A stretch of DNA of 64,000 bases from Herbaspirillum rubrisubalbicans (GTDB taxonomy: Bacteria; Pseudomonadota; Gammaproteobacteria; Burkholderiales; Burkholderiaceae_D). The notes beneath the pieces are model-generated. The model searched no databases and was not told where the DNA came from. It worked only from the letters and a program-made list of their open reading frames with translations. Made by a program: the position numbers and the translations under genes. The first letter of the stretch is position 1; every line of letters begins with the position of its first letter. Positions 24,919-36,352 of this stretch are shown piece by piece. The DNA lies in assembly GCF_003719195.1 (NCBI RefSeq), contig NZ_CP024996.1:2356001-2420000 (forward strand). The letters are read 5' to 3'.

Positions 24919-26272
24919 GACGGCGATGTCCCTTCAACGGCAGCGAAATCTGCACCAGCAGGCCGCCATAGTGTTCTTCATGTCCCTTCAAGACCAGCTT
25001 GCCATTGTGCTTGAGCACGATGCGGTTGACGATGGCCAGGCCCAGCCCGGAGCCATTGGCCTGGCCGCGTGCGGTATCGAGACGGGTGAAGGGACGCAGC
25101 AGGCGTTCGCATTCGTTCTCCGGCACCCCCGAGCCATGGTCGAACACTTCCACCACCACTTGCTGGCCCTCGATGCGGCTGCGGATGTGGATTTCGGCGC
25201 AGTCGCTGTCGGCGGTCTTGCCGTAGCGGCGGGCATTCTCGACCAGGTTGCTGAACACCCGTGCCAGTTCGGTGCCGTTGCCGGCAACCTCGGTGGCCGG
25301 GGTGATCTGGGTCGTGATCTTCACGTCGGCCAGGCGGCTGGACTTGGCCGCTACATCTTCCAGCAGGCCAGCCAGGTCGATGGTTTCCAGGTTGTTGGTA
25401 TCGAAGGGTTTCGCGTAGTCCAGGAACTGGCCGATGATGCTGTCCATCTGCGCCAGGTCCGAGTGCATCCCGTCACGCGATTCATCGGACAGGTTGGCCA
25501 TCTCCACTTCCAGTTGCATCCGCGCCAGGGGCGTGCGCAGGTCGTGCGAGATGCCGGCCAGGATCAGGGCGCGGTCCGATTCGATACGGTTGAGGTCGGC
25601 CACCATCTGGTTGAAGCTGCGGTTGGCTTCTTCGATCTCGGTGGGCCCGGATTCAGGTAGCGGTTCCGGCTGGCGACCCTTGGCGATGGCACGCGCGGCG
25701 GCCGTCAACCGGGCTAGTGGCTGGTTGATGAGGGTGGAGATGAAGACTGCACCGATCAACGACAGGAATAGCGCAATCGAGCCCCAACCCAGCCATTGCA
25801 GGCTGGAAGTGCGATCCAGGCGACCGCGGTCGAGCATGAGCCAATACTGGTCATCATCGATGTTGAAGCTGATCCAGAAACCCTCCACCTCGTTGACGCT
25901 GGAGGCAAAGATGGTGTTCTCATCCAGTGACTGGCGCACGTAGTACTCCAGCTCGGGGACGATGGGCGAATCCTCGGGCGGGACGATGCGGTCGGTCTTT
26001 TCCAGCGGATAGATGCGGATGCCTTCGTTGCTGGCCAGGTCGAACAGCAGCTCACGCCGCATCTCGGGTGCGGAGTGGGTAAGGGCGGCGCGGGTGATGG
26101 TGACCACCGACACGATCTGTGCGGCCAGTTGCTCGGCGCGCGGGCCGCGTTCGACCATGCGGAAGCTGGCCACCCAGGCCACCATGCTGGCGGTGATCAG
26201 GAAGGTCAGGAGGAAGAACGTGCGCCAGAACAGGCCGTTGCTGAACCATCCTGATTGAGTACGGACTTTCAT
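24911..26272 (-). CDS. envZ: Osmolarity-type sensor histidine kinase EnvZ
   Basis: 453 aa from ATG 26272 (a TTG two codons upstream is less likely). TM1 ~15-37, periplasmic domain to ~155, TM2 ~163-183, HAMP ~184-235, DHp box AGISHDLRTPL with phospho-acceptor His243 (same number as E. coli EnvZ), HATPase_c with N box (NLVENARRYG), DHGSGVP and GSGLGLAIV. Inner-membrane sensor that phosphorylates OmpR, encoded 38 bp upstream. Overlaps the FlhE-like gene. Confidence 0.9.
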   Translation of the reverse strand: MKVRTQSGWFSNGLFWRTFFLLTFLITASMVAWVASFRMVERGPRAEQLAAQIVSVVTITRAALTHSAPEMRRELLFDLASNEGIRIYPLEKTDRIVPPEDSPIVPELEYYVRQSLDENTIFASSVNEVEGFWISFNIDDDQYWLMLDRGRLDRTSSLQWLGWGSIALFLSLIGAVFISTLINQPLARLTAAARAIAKGRQPEPLPESGPTEIEEANRSFNQMVADLNRIESDRALILAGISHDLRTPLARMQLEVEMANLSDESRDGMHSDLAQMDSIIGQFLDYAKPFDTNNLETIDLAGLLEDVAAKSSRLADVKITTQITPATEVAGNGTELARVFSNLVENARRYGKTADSDCAEIHIRSRIEGQQVVVEVFDHGSGVPENECERLLRPFTRLDTARGQANGSGLGLAIVNRIVLKHNGKLVLKGHEEHYGGLLVQISLPLKGHRRHA

Positions 26273-26309
26273 CGGCAAGCGGCCTGCAGGTCAGGGGTGA
26301 AGCGGGTGA

Positions 26310-27071
26310 TCAGCGCGGTTTCCCTTCCGGGATGAAGACATAGCCCAGGCCCCATACGGTCTGGATGTACAGTGGATTGGCCGGGTCTGGTTCGATCAGC
26401 TTGCGCAGGCGCGAAATCTGCACGTCCAGGCTGCGGTCGAATACTTCATATTCGCGACCGCGCGCCATTTCCATGAGCTTCTCGCGCGACAGCGGTTGGC
26501 GGGCATTGCGTGCAAAAACCTTCAGTACCGAGAATTCCCCGGTCGTCAGCGAGATGGTTTCGCCATTCTTTTTCAGGGTGCGGGTACCCAGGTCCAGGAT
26601 GAAATCACCGAATTCGAAGGTTTCCGGGGTTTCGGACGGCGCCCCCGGTAGTTCATCGGGGCCCTTGCGGCGCAGCACCGCATTGATGCGGGCTACCAGT
26701 TCGCGCGGGTTGAACGGCTTGGGCAGGTAGTCGTCGGCGCCCATTTCCAGGCCGATGATGCGGTCCACGTCCTCGCCCTTGGCGGTGAGCATGATGATCG
26801 GCGTCTGGTCGCCGGCGCCGCGCAGGCGGCGGCAGATGGCCAGACCATCTTCGCCGGGTAGCATCAGGTCCAGCACCAGCAGGTCGTAGCGCTCGCGGAT
26901 CCAGAGCTTGTTCATGGCCTGGGCGTTTTCGGCCGTGACCACGTTGAAGCCTTGCTCGGTGAGGTAGCGACGCAGCAGGTCGCGCAGACGAATGTCGTCA
27001 TCCACCACCAATACTTTGAATTGATTGGCGGAAGTTGTCGTATTAGTATTGTTGCCGTTGGTTGTATTCAT
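26310..27071 (-). CDS. ompR: Response regulator OmpR
   Basis: 253 aa. Receiver domain with acidic pocket D24-D25-D26, phospho-acceptor Asp68 in LVLDLMLPGEDG, Thr/Lys switch (MLTAKGED, DYLPKPF); C-terminal winged-helix DNA-binding domain (RLRKLIEPDPANPLYIQTVWGLGYVF). An Asn/Thr-rich tail of 17 residues precedes the receiver, absent in enteric OmpR. Controls outer-membrane and envelope genes with EnvZ; first gene of the ompR-envZ-flhE-like operon. Confidence 0.92.
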   Translation of the reverse strand: MNTTNGNNTNTTTSANQFKVLVVDDDIRLRDLLRRYLTEQGFNVVTAENAQAMNKLWIRERYDLLVLDLMLPGEDGLAICRRLRGAGDQTPIIMLTAKGEDVDRIIGLEMGADDYLPKPFNPRELVARINAVLRRKGPDELPGAPSETPETFEFGDFILDLGTRTLKKNGETISLTTGEFSVLKVFARNARQPLSREKLMEMARGREYEVFDRSLDVQISRLRKLIEPDPANPLYIQTVWGLGYVFIPEGKPR

Positions 27072-27259
27072 GTTGCCTATGGTAGCGTCTTGGCGATTTT
27101 GAGCAAGTCGGGTCTATTGATCCATTACAAACTGTTACATCCCTTACCTTAATCATCTTATACCATCGCGGCCTGCGGCCTAAACTGGAATCACGTCGGG
27201 AAAGCAACGTCGTCGCTGCTTTCTCTCCTTGATTCTCTGTCCCCGGAAAAAATCGCATT

Positions 27260-27541
27260 ATGAAGATTGCAGTCCTCAACAAGCTATGTCTGGCAGCGAT
27301 GCTGGCGCTCGGTGTGGGAGCGGCCGCGTTGGCGGCCCCACCCCAGGGCGGCCGGCCGATGCCGGGGCAGCCGGGTGAGTTCAGGCAGCACGTAAGCGAC
27401 TTCCATCCCGAAGAGCAGCGCAGCCAGATGGCCAGCGAACAGGACCAGCGCCGTAACGGCAAGCTCAGTGCCGATGAACGCCGCGAACTGCGTCGTCAGA
27501 TCAACGAAGTGGGTCAGGATATCTACCGCGTCAAGCGTTGA
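27260..27541 (+). CDS. Small secreted protein of unknown function
   Basis: 93 aa with signal peptide (~1-25, AALA-AP), Pro/Gly/Gln-rich stretch, then a hydrophilic helix with SADERRELRRQINEVGQDIYRVKR. Predicted periplasmic. Divergent from ompR by 188 bp, so it may be OmpR-regulated; followed by a strong terminator. The ERRELRRQINEVGQDIY pattern recurs in small periplasmic proteins of Burkholderiales. Confidence 0.75.
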   Translation: MKIAVLNKLCLAAMLALGVGAAALAAPPQGGRPMPGQPGEFRQHVSDFHPEEQRSQMASEQDQRRNGKLSADERRELRRQINEVGQDIYRVKR

Positions 27542-27587
27542 GTTAGGTTGAGTGACCTGGTCGGGAAAGATTCCCACCTCACCCGAT

Positions 27588-27620
27588 AAAAAGCCCGAGT
27601 GCATCGCATTCGGGCTTTTT
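27588..27620. terminator. Bidirectional terminator
   Basis: AAAAAGCCCGA(G)TG / CATTCGGGCTTTTT with a short loop, between the secreted protein gene and the convergent ABC permease. A-run on the left and T-run on the right suit both directions. Confidence 0.85.
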
Positions 27621-27650
27621 GCATGGGGCAGTGGTAGCTCGCGCGCTCCG

Positions 27651-28316
27651 TCAAACCTGGTGCGCCTTACCCAGCTTCTTCTCCAGCCGGTGCTGCAAGG
27701 CCTCGAAACACAGGCTCAGGGCCCAGTAGATGGCGGCAGCGGCCACGTACAGCGGCAGCGGGCGGAAGGTCACCGCGATCACTTCCTTGGTCGCCAGCAT
27801 CAGTTCGGTCACGGTGATGACCGAGACCAGCGAGGTGTCCTTGATGAGGCTGATCAAGGTATTGCTCATCGAGGGCACGGCGATGCGTACCGCCTGCGGC
27901 ACGATGATGTAGCGCAAGGTCTGGAAGTAGGTCAGCCCGACGCTATAGGAAGCATTCCACTGCCCGCGGGTCACGCCCAGGATGGCGCCGCGCAGGCTTT
28001 CCGATAGGTAAGCCCCGGCGTTCAGGCTCAAGGTGAGCACGCCGGCCGTCAGCGGTGAAAACTCGATGCCCAACCCCGGCAAGCCGTAATAGACGACGAA
28101 GATCTGTACCAGCAGCGGCGTGCCGCGCATCATGCTGACGTAGACCGCGGCCGGCCAGTGGATGGGGCGCCAGGGAACGATGCGCGCCACGGCCAGCACG
28201 AAACCCAGCACCAAGCCGCCCACCATCGAGGCCAGCGCGAAGAGCAGGGTGTAGCCCACGCCCTTGGCCAGGGTGGGGGCGGCTTGCTGTAGCAGTTCCA
28301 GGATTTCCATAAGCAT
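27651..28316 (-). CDS. Amino-acid ABC transporter permease
   Basis: 221 aa. HisM/GlnP-type permease with five hydrophobic helices and the cytoplasmic EAA-loop (LSESLRGAILGVTRGQWNAS). Imports polar amino acids with the binding protein encoded upstream. Starts ATGCTTATG: either Met is possible. No ATPase gene follows (the next genes are convergent), so it must share an ATPase encoded elsewhere. Confidence 0.9.
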   Translation of the reverse strand: MLMEILELLQQAAPTLAKGVGYTLLFALASMVGGLVLGFVLAVARIVPWRPIHWPAAVYVSMMRGTPLLVQIFVVYYGLPGLGIEFSPLTAGVLTLSLNAGAYLSESLRGAILGVTRGQWNASYSVGLTYFQTLRYIIVPQAVRIAVPSMSNTLISLIKDTSLVSVITVTELMLATKEVIAVTFRPLPLYVAAAAIYWALSLCFEALQHRLEKKLGKAHQV

Positions 28317-28329
28317 TCGATATAAAAAA

Positions 28330-28352
28330 TTATCCCCGCCATGCGGGGATAA
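28330..28352 (-). terminator. Hairpin between binding-protein and permease genes
   Basis: TTATCCCCGC / GCGGGGATAA with CAT loop; on the minus strand it is followed by TTTTTTATA. Acts as a partial terminator or mRNA stabiliser, so more binding protein than permease is made, as known for such operons. Confidence 0.7.
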
Positions 28353-28405
28353 ATCGGTCCGCCCGGACCATGCCGGGCAGCAGGGAGCGCTTGGTCTGGC
28401 GCGCC

Positions 28406-29209
28406 TTATTGTGCTTTCGGCGGCTGGCTCACGTCAATGCCGAACCACTTCTCGGAGGCGGCCTTGAAGCTGCCATCGGCCTTGATCTCGGCCAAGGCCT
28501 TGTTGAGCGCAGCCTTGAACTCGGGATTGCCCTTGCGGAAGGGAATGCCGATCTTGTCGACGGTGCCGATGGGGCTACCGGCCTTCAGCGGCAGGTTGGT
28601 CGACTTCAGGATATAGCCCACCAACAGGCTGTCGTTGAGCGCAGCATCGATACGGCCAGCGGCCAGGTCGGCCAGGTACTCGGGTGAACCAGGATAGGTG
28701 CGCACGTCGATGCCCGGCACGGCCTTGGCCTTCTGTTCGAAGTTGGTGCCCTGGCCCAGTCCGAGCTTCTTGCCCTTCAGGTCGTCCAGGCTCTTGAAGT
28801 CGCGCTTTTCATCCTTGCGCACGATCAACTGGGCGCTGGAGAGGGTGTAGGGATCGGAGAAATCGAAAGCCTTCTGACGTTCATCGGTGATGCCGACCTG
28901 GTTGATGATGACGTCATACTTGCCCGCACCCAGACCGGCCAGGATGCCGCTCCACTCGGTGGTGGTGAAGACCGGCTTGACGCCCAGCTTGGCTGCCAGC
29001 AGCTTGGCTACGTCCACTTCGAACCCGGTCAGTTCGCCCGTCTTGGCATCCTTGAAGTTGAACGGGGGATAGTTGCCTTCCAGTGCCACCTTCAAGGTAC
29101 CGCTGCTCTTGACCGATTGCAGCAGGTCCGCTGCCGAGACGCTCAGGGAGGAAGCCAGCAGTGCCGCGCCAACCCCGGCCAGCAGCCATTGCTTGATGTT
29201 TTTGTTCAT
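28406..29209 (-). CDS. Amino-acid ABC transporter substrate-binding protein
   Basis: 267 aa. Signal peptide ~1-26 (SSLSVSA-AD). Family-3 solute-binding fold: LKVALEGNYPPFNF, GFEVDVAKLLAAKLG, GKYDVIINQVGITDERQKAFDFS. Periplasmic binder of a polar amino acid (glutamine/cystine group; exact ligand not readable). Ends 90 bp before the permease with an intervening hairpin. Confidence 0.92.
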   Translation of the reverse strand: MNKNIKQWLLAGVGAALLASSLSVSAADLLQSVKSSGTLKVALEGNYPPFNFKDAKTGELTGFEVDVAKLLAAKLGVKPVFTTTEWSGILAGLGAGKYDVIINQVGITDERQKAFDFSDPYTLSSAQLIVRKDEKRDFKSLDDLKGKKLGLGQGTNFEQKAKAVPGIDVRTYPGSPEYLADLAAGRIDAALNDSLLVGYILKSTNLPLKAGSPIGTVDKIGIPFRKGNPEFKAALNKALAEIKADGSFKAASEKWFGIDVSQPPKAQ

Positions 29210-29346
29210 ATCTCGATGTCCTTATAAAAACTTTCGCCACAAAAAGTGCGGCCAGGGCGCAATGATGCCTTCGTTTTGCCCAACTGCAAGGGCTGGCTTA
29301 AGACATTCATGTAGAAAGCTTATGCCAGCCTCGGTTCCTTCGGACT

Positions 29347-31329
29347 TCAGGCCTGCAATTGCTCCAGTGCTTCCTGCTGTTCCAGCCATTCGTTTTCCAG
29401 CTGTTCCAGCTCCTTGCTGCAATAGGCCTGGTCGGTGATGAGCGTCTTGAGCTCATCCTTGTTGGCGGCATCGTAGATGTCGGGGCTGGCCAGGCGGGCA
29501 TCAATCTCGCCCTTGCGGACGTTGAGCTTGGCGATCTGCTCATCGAGCCGCTTGATGCGCGCCTCGATGGGCTTTTTCAGGGCCGACATCTTCTGGCGCT
29601 GTTCGGCCTCCAGGCGCTTCTGTTCCTTGCGGTCCACCAGAGAAGCCGGAGCGGCTTCCACCGGCTGGCTGGAGGTCGGCAGCGGCGCAGCGGCTGCGGC
29701 ATCATTGCGGGCGGCCAGCTTGGTCTTGAAGAGCCAATCCTTGTAGTCGTCCAGGTCGCCATCGAAGGGTTGCAGCTTGCCTTCGGCCACGATCAGGAAC
29801 TGGTCAGTCGTGGCGCGCAGCAGGTGGCGATCGTGGGATACCAGCACCAGCGTGCCCTCGAACTGCGCCAGCGCCATGGTGAGGGCTTCGCGGGTTTCCA
29901 GGTCGAGGTGGTTGGTCGGTTCGTCCAGCAGCAACAGGTTGGGGCGCTGCCAGACGATCAGGGCCAGCGCCAGGCGCGCCTTTTCGCCGCCCGAGAAGGG
30001 GGCGATGGAGGAGGTAGCCATGGTGCCGTTGAAATTGAAGCTGCCCAGGAAATTGCGCAATTCCTGCTCACGCACATCGGGCGCCAGCCGGGTCAAGTGC
30101 CACAGAGGCGATTCGTCATGGCGCAGCATCTCCACCTGATGCTGGGCGAAGTAACCGATCACCAGGCCCTTGCCCAGCCGGGCCGTCCCGGAAAGCGGAT
30201 CGATCTCGCCCGCCACCGTCTTGATGAGCGTCGATTTACCGGCGCCGTTGACGCCCAACAGACCAATGCGCTGGCCATTCTGCAGTGAGAAATCGATGCC
30301 ATGCACGATGATCTTGTCTGCATCGGGCGCGCCGTTCTTGCCCTCGATGTGATAGCCGGCGTTGACCTTTTCCATCACCAGCAACGGATTCGGTGCCGAC
30401 AAGGGCTCGCGGAATTCAAACGAGAACTCGGCTGCTGCCCGCAGCGGTGCCAGCTCTTCCATCTTGGACAAAGCCTTCATACGGCTCTGTGCCTGGCGCG
30501 CCTTGGTCGCCTTGGCCTTGAAGCGGTCGATGAAGGATTGCAGGTGCGCGCGTTGGCGCTGCTGCTTCTCGATCATCCCCGCCATCAGTTCCAGCTGGGC
30601 CGAGCGCTGGCGCTCGAAGGCGCTGTAGTTGCCGGAATAACGCTTCAGTTTGCGATCATCGATATGAACGATCACGTTCACCACGCCATCCAGGAAATCG
30701 CGGTCGTGTGAAATGATGAGCAGCGTGCCCTCATAGCGCTTCAACCAGTCTTCCAGCCAGATGATGGCATCCAGGTCCAGGTGGTTGGTTGGTTCGTCCA
30801 GCAGCAGCAGGTCGGACGGACACATCAGCGCCTGCGCCAGGTTCAGGCGCATGCGCCAGCCACCGGAGAAGCTGGCCACCGGCCGTTCCATCTGCTCCAG
30901 CGAAAACCCCAGCCCCAGCAGCAATTGCTCGGCACGCGAGCGCACGGTATAGGCATCGGCATCGGCCAGGGCGGTGTGCAGTTCGGCGACGTGATTACCA
31001 TCGTGCTTGTCGTCCGGCTGCGCTTCCGCGCGGGCCAGCTCGGCTTCCAACTGGCGCAGATGGGCATCGCCATCGATGGCGTATTCGATGGCCGGCCGGT
31101 CCAGCGCCGGGGTTTCCTGCGCCACGTAGGCCATGCGCCAGCGCGCCGGGTAATCGATATTGCCTAAGTCGGGGTGCAGCTCGCCGCGCAGCATGGCGAA
31201 CAGGCTGGACTTGCCAGCGCCATTGGCGCCGATCAGGCCGATCTTGTCGCCCGGGTTGAGTGTCAGGTCGACATTCTCCAACAGCGGCTTGACGCCACGC
31301 TGGAGGGAAACTTGCTGGAAACGGATCAT
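29347..31329 (-). CDS. ABC-F ATPase (YheS-like)
   Basis: 660 aa, two NBDs and no membrane helices. First Walker A GANGAGKSS, signature SFSGGWRMR; second GVNGAGKST, signature FSGGEKARLA; both with DEPTNHLD. Linker between NBDs is Lys/Arg-rich (KAKATKARQAQSRMKALSKM), the P-site tRNA interaction motif. C-terminal ~80-residue coiled coil. ABC-F proteins act on ribosomes to relieve stalling. Order and length fit YheS. Downstream of prmB. Confidence 0.9.
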   Translation of the reverse strand: MIRFQQVSLQRGVKPLLENVDLTLNPGDKIGLIGANGAGKSSLFAMLRGELHPDLGNIDYPARWRMAYVAQETPALDRPAIEYAIDGDAHLRQLEAELARAEAQPDDKHDGNHVAELHTALADADAYTVRSRAEQLLLGLGFSLEQMERPVASFSGGWRMRLNLAQALMCPSDLLLLDEPTNHLDLDAIIWLEDWLKRYEGTLLIISHDRDFLDGVVNVIVHIDDRKLKRYSGNYSAFERQRSAQLELMAGMIEKQQRQRAHLQSFIDRFKAKATKARQAQSRMKALSKMEELAPLRAAAEFSFEFREPLSAPNPLLVMEKVNAGYHIEGKNGAPDADKIIVHGIDFSLQNGQRIGLLGVNGAGKSTLIKTVAGEIDPLSGTARLGKGLVIGYFAQHQVEMLRHDESPLWHLTRLAPDVREQELRNFLGSFNFNGTMATSSIAPFSGGEKARLALALIVWQRPNLLLLDEPTNHLDLETREALTMALAQFEGTLVLVSHDRHLLRATTDQFLIVAEGKLQPFDGDLDDYKDWLFKTKLAARNDAAAAAPLPTSSQPVEAAPASLVDRKEQKRLEAEQRQKMSALKKPIEARIKRLDEQIAKLNVRKGEIDARLASPDIYDAANKDELKTLITDQAYCSKELEQLENEWLEQQEALEQLQA

Positions 31330-31368
31330 CGGTGATTCAGACTCAAAGGGGCACGCTAATGCCGAAGT

Positions 31369-32259
31369 TCAGGCCAGTTGCAGTTGTTCGGCCGTGACCA
31401 GGAACACCATGTCATCCCCGGCACTGGTGGTCAGCCAGGTCAGTTCCAGTTCCGGGAAGGCGGCTTCGGCGAAGGCGCGCTCATTGCCGATCTCGACCAC
31501 CAGCACGCCTTCGGGCGTCAAGCGCTCGGCGGCGCCGGCCACGATCTTGCGCACCAGATCCATGCCATCCTCGCCCCCGGCCAGCGCCAGTTGCGGCTCG
31601 CGCAGATATTCCTGGGGCAGCTTGGCCATGGAACCGGAATTCACATAGGGCGGATTGCTGATGATCAGATCGTACTTGCGCAGCGGCAGTTGCGTGTACA
31701 GGTCGGATTGGACCAGGTTGATGCGATCCTGAAGCTGATATTCGTCCACGTTCTTGCGCGCCACGGCCAGGGCGTCGGCGGAGATGTCGACGGCATCGAT
31801 CTGCGCGTTCGGGAAGGCATCGGCCAGCATGATGGGCAGGCAGCCCGAACCGGTGCACAGATCCAGCGCATTCTCGATGGCTTCCGGGTCCTGGATCCAT
31901 GGCGAGAAATGCTGCGGAATCAGTTCGGCAATGAAGGAACGCGGCACGATCACGCGCTCATCGACGTAGAAGCGATAGGCGCCCAGCCAGGCCTCATTGG
32001 TGATGTAGGCCGCCGGCACACGGTCCTTGCTGCGACGTTCGATCACACGCATGATCGAAGCGATTTCTTCGGGCAGCAAACGTGCATCGAGGAAGGGATC
32101 GAGCTGGTCCAGCGGCAGTTTCAAGGTATGCAGGATCAGGTAGGCCGCTTCATCCAGCGCATTGCTGCTGCCGTGGCCGAAGAACAGTTGTTCGGTGTTG
32201 AAGCGGGTCACGGCGTAGCGCAGCAGGTCGCGCACGGTGGAGAAATTGTTGGGGGTCAT
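31369..32259 (-). CDS. prmB: Ribosomal protein L3 N5-glutamine methyltransferase
   Basis: 296 aa. SAM-dependent methyltransferase with motif I LDLCTGSGCLPI, catalytic NPPY (202-205) and the PrmB-type block PQEYLREPQLALAGGEDGMD, which differs from PrmC. Modifies Gln of ribosomal protein L3. Located 29 bp downstream of dapE on the same strand, probably in its operon. Confidence 0.92.
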   Translation of the reverse strand: MTPNNFSTVRDLLRYAVTRFNTEQLFFGHGSSNALDEAAYLILHTLKLPLDQLDPFLDARLLPEEIASIMRVIERRSKDRVPAAYITNEAWLGAYRFYVDERVIVPRSFIAELIPQHFSPWIQDPEAIENALDLCTGSGCLPIMLADAFPNAQIDAVDISADALAVARKNVDEYQLQDRINLVQSDLYTQLPLRKYDLIISNPPYVNSGSMAKLPQEYLREPQLALAGGEDGMDLVRKIVAGAAERLTPEGVLVVEIGNERAFAEAAFPELELTWLTTSAGDDMVFLVTAEQLQLA

Positions 32260-32288
32260 GAGATTCTCTTCGATGCAATGCCGCCGGC

Positions 32289-33778
<1,490 letters not shown>

Positions 33779-33883
33779 GCTGGTTCTCACAAAACAGGGC
33801 ATTAGAACACGACGCCGCGCCGGACAGGACGACCGGCGCGGCGCGTGGGTGTTTCAGGACTTCAATGAAGTTGCAGGGCGGGA

Positions 33884-34717
33884 TTACTCGCCGCGCAGCA
33901 GTTCGTTGATGGAAGTCTTGGAACGGGTCTGGGCATCGACCTTCTTGACGATGATGGCGGCATACAGGCTGTACTTGCCATCCTTGGAGGGCAGGTTGCC
34001 CGGCACCACCACCGAGCCCGCCGGTACGCGACCGTAGTGGACTTCGCCGGTTTCGCGGTCATAGATCTTGGTCGATTGGCCGATGTAGACGCCCATGGAC
34101 AGCACCGAGTTTTCTTCGATGATGACGCCTTCGACGACTTCCGAACGGGCACCGATGAAGCAGTTGTCTTCGATGATGACGGGGCCGGCCTGCACCGGCT
34201 CCAGCACGCCGCCGATGCCCACGCCACCCGACAGGTGAACGTTCTTGCCGATCTGGGCAGCCGAGCCGACGGTGGCCCAGGTGTCGACCATCGTGCCTTC
34301 ATCGACGTAGGCGCCGATGTTCACATAGGAGGGCATCAGCACCACGTTGCGGCCGATGAAGGAACCGTGACGGGCCACGGCGGGCGGCACCACGCGGAAG
34401 CCGCCACGGGCGAAATCTTCCGCGGTGTAGTTGGCGAACTTGGTGGGCACCTTGTCGTAGAACTGCGGGTAGCCGCTACCAGCCGACATCGGCACGTTGT
34501 CTTCCAGGCGGAACGACAGCAGGATGGCTTTCTTCACCCATTGGTTGACTTCCCACTGGCCGACGCCTTGACGGTTGGCGACGCGCAGGGTGCCATCGTT
34601 CAGGCCTGCGATCACTTCGGCCACCGCATTGCGGATGTCGGTCGGAGCGCTCTTGGGGGACAGGCTGGCGCGGTCTTCCCACGCCTGATCGATGATTTGC
34701 TGAATGGACTGTGTCAT
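33884..34717 (-). CDS. dapD: Tetrahydrodipicolinate N-succinyltransferase
   Basis: 277 aa from ATG 34717 (frame open upstream, but that stretch overlaps dapC). Left-handed beta-helix of hexapeptide repeats ([20 protein letters not shown], then [10 protein letters not shown]...). Succinylates tetrahydrodipicolinate; dapC and dapE do the next two steps, so the succinyl branch of lysine synthesis is complete here. Upstream of the ArsC-like gene. Confidence 0.96.
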   Translation of the reverse strand: MTQSIQQIIDQAWEDRASLSPKSAPTDIRNAVAEVIAGLNDGTLRVANRQGVGQWEVNQWVKKAILLSFRLEDNVPMSAGSGYPQFYDKVPTKFANYTAEDFARGGFRVVPPAVARHGSFIGRNVVLMPSYVNIGAYVDEGTMVDTWATVGSAAQIGKNVHLSGGVGIGGVLEPVQAGPVIIEDNCFIGARSEVVEGVIIEENSVLSMGVYIGQSTKIYDRETGEVHYGRVPAGSVVVPGNLPSKDGKYSLYAAIIVKKVDAQTRSKTSINELLRGE

Positions 34718-34775
34718 GTTGATATCTATGAACGGTTGGGTGAAAGGGGTGTGAATCTGGCTTCTTTGGCCGGGC

Positions 34776-35987
34776 TTAGGCCTGGCCGGCCAGTTTCCTG
34801 GTGAAGGCGACGATGCGTTGCGCCGCCTCCAGGCATTCTTCGACTTCGGCCACCAGCGCCATGCGGATGCGGCCGGCGCCTGGATTGACGCCATGCGCCT
34901 CGCGCGCCAGGTAGCTGCCGGGCAGCACCGTGACATTATATTCGGCGTAGAGGCGACGAGCGAATTCGGTGTCGCTGATATCGACCAGCTTGTCGACCTT
35001 GGCCCACAGGTAGAACGCCGCATCGGGCAAGGCGACATCCATCACTTCCTGCAGCAGCGGCGTGACCTGCGAGAACTTGGTGACGTACTTGGCGATGTTG
35101 TCCTGGACGTGGGTCTCGTCCTGCCAGGCCAAGACCGATGCGGCTTGGATCACCGGGCTCATGGCCGCACCGTGGTAGGTGCGGTAGAGCAGGAATTTCT
35201 TGAGGATGGCCGCATCGCCGGCCACGAAGCCCGAGCGCATCCCTGGCACGTTGGAGCGCTTGGACAGGCTGGAGAAGCACACCAGATTGCGATAGTCGCG
35301 GCCCAGCTTGCGGGCGGCTTCCATGCCACCCAGCGGCGGATCCTGCTTGAAGTAGATCTCGGAATAGCATTCGTCGGAAGCGATCACGAAGCCATAGCGA
35401 TCCGACAGCGCAAACAGCTCCTTCCAGTCATCCAGCTTCAGCACGGCTCCGGTAGGGTTGCCCGGCGAGCAGACGAACAGCAGCTGCACGCGTTCCCACA
35501 CTTCTTGCGGCACCTGGCTGAAATCGGGCGCAAAGTTACGCGCCGGGTCCGAATTGACGAAGTAGGGCTCGGCGCCGGCCAGGTAGGCCGAGCCTTCGTA
35601 GATCTGGTAGAACGGGTTGGGGCACATCACCAGCGCCCCCGGTCTGGTCGGATCGACCACGGTCTGGGTCAGCGAGAACAGCGCCTCGCGCGAACCGATC
35701 ACCGGCAGAATCTCGGTGGCCGGATCGGGGCGTAGGATGTCATAACGCTGTTGCAGCCAGTCGGCAATGGCCCCGCGCAGCGCCTCGCTGCCCAGCGTGG
35801 CCGGGTACGAGGCCAGCCCGGCCAGATTGTCGGTCAGCGCCTGCTGGATGAAGGCCGGGGTGGGATGCTTGGGCTCGCCAATGCCCAGGCTGATCGGGCG
35901 ATAGGCCGGGTCGGGCGTGATGCCGGCGAAGAGCTTCTTGAGCTTTTCGAAGGGATAGGGCTGCAGTTTGTCGAGTAGGGGATTCAC
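34776..35987 (-). CDS. dapC: Succinyldiaminopimelate transaminase
   Basis: 403 aa. Fold-type I PLP aminotransferase with family starts [19 protein letters not shown] and the PLP-lysine region [18 protein letters not shown]. The DapC subgroup (betaproteobacterial/neisserial) rather than general AspC is supported by its place at the head of the dapD-dapE cluster. Confidence 0.93.
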   Translation of the reverse strand: MNPLLDKLQPYPFEKLKKLFAGITPDPAYRPISLGIGEPKHPTPAFIQQALTDNLAGLASYPATLGSEALRGAIADWLQQRYDILRPDPATEILPVIGSREALFSLTQTVVDPTRPGALVMCPNPFYQIYEGSAYLAGAEPYFVNSDPARNFAPDFSQVPQEVWERVQLLFVCSPGNPTGAVLKLDDWKELFALSDRYGFVIASDECYSEIYFKQDPPLGGMEAARKLGRDYRNLVCFSSLSKRSNVPGMRSGFVAGDAAILKKFLLYRTYHGAAMSPVIQAASVLAWQDETHVQDNIAKYVTKFSQVTPLLQEVMDVALPDAAFYLWAKVDKLVDISDTEFARRLYAEYNVTVLPGSYLAREAHGVNPGAGRIRMALVAEVEECLEAAQRIVAFTRKLAGQA

Positions 35988-36352
35988 GTCGCTGGACTGG
36001 AGTAAAGCTTCCCGGGCCGGCCTTTCGCGAGGGTGTCAGCGAGATCGGGCGGCCACGGCAAAGGGCTGGGAAAGCTTGCGATTATACCGTCATTGCTGCG
36101 CCCATGGACGGCAGCGAGGTTGGTCGGGTGACATGCATGATCGACAGGAGGCCAGACCATCCAACGTTGTCCACCGCCATGGTGCAGGTGTCGAGCTTGG
36201 TGCGGCGGAGCAATGAAAAAGTGCAATCCGGGAAATCAGGGGCAGGGAAGCGCTGTATTCAGTGCTTTGTCAGCAATCTTTCAGGCGTATGGTGGGCACT
36301 TGCCAATACGAGCCAGCCTGTGAGGCTGGACACTAATTCCCGGAGATCAATA
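35988..36352. other. 365-bp divergent region between dapC and chemoreceptor
   Basis: No gene seen. Should contain promoters for the dap operon (minus) and for the MCP (plus). The only clear signal is the MCP ribosome site CGGAG at 36341-36345. Confidence 0.5.
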
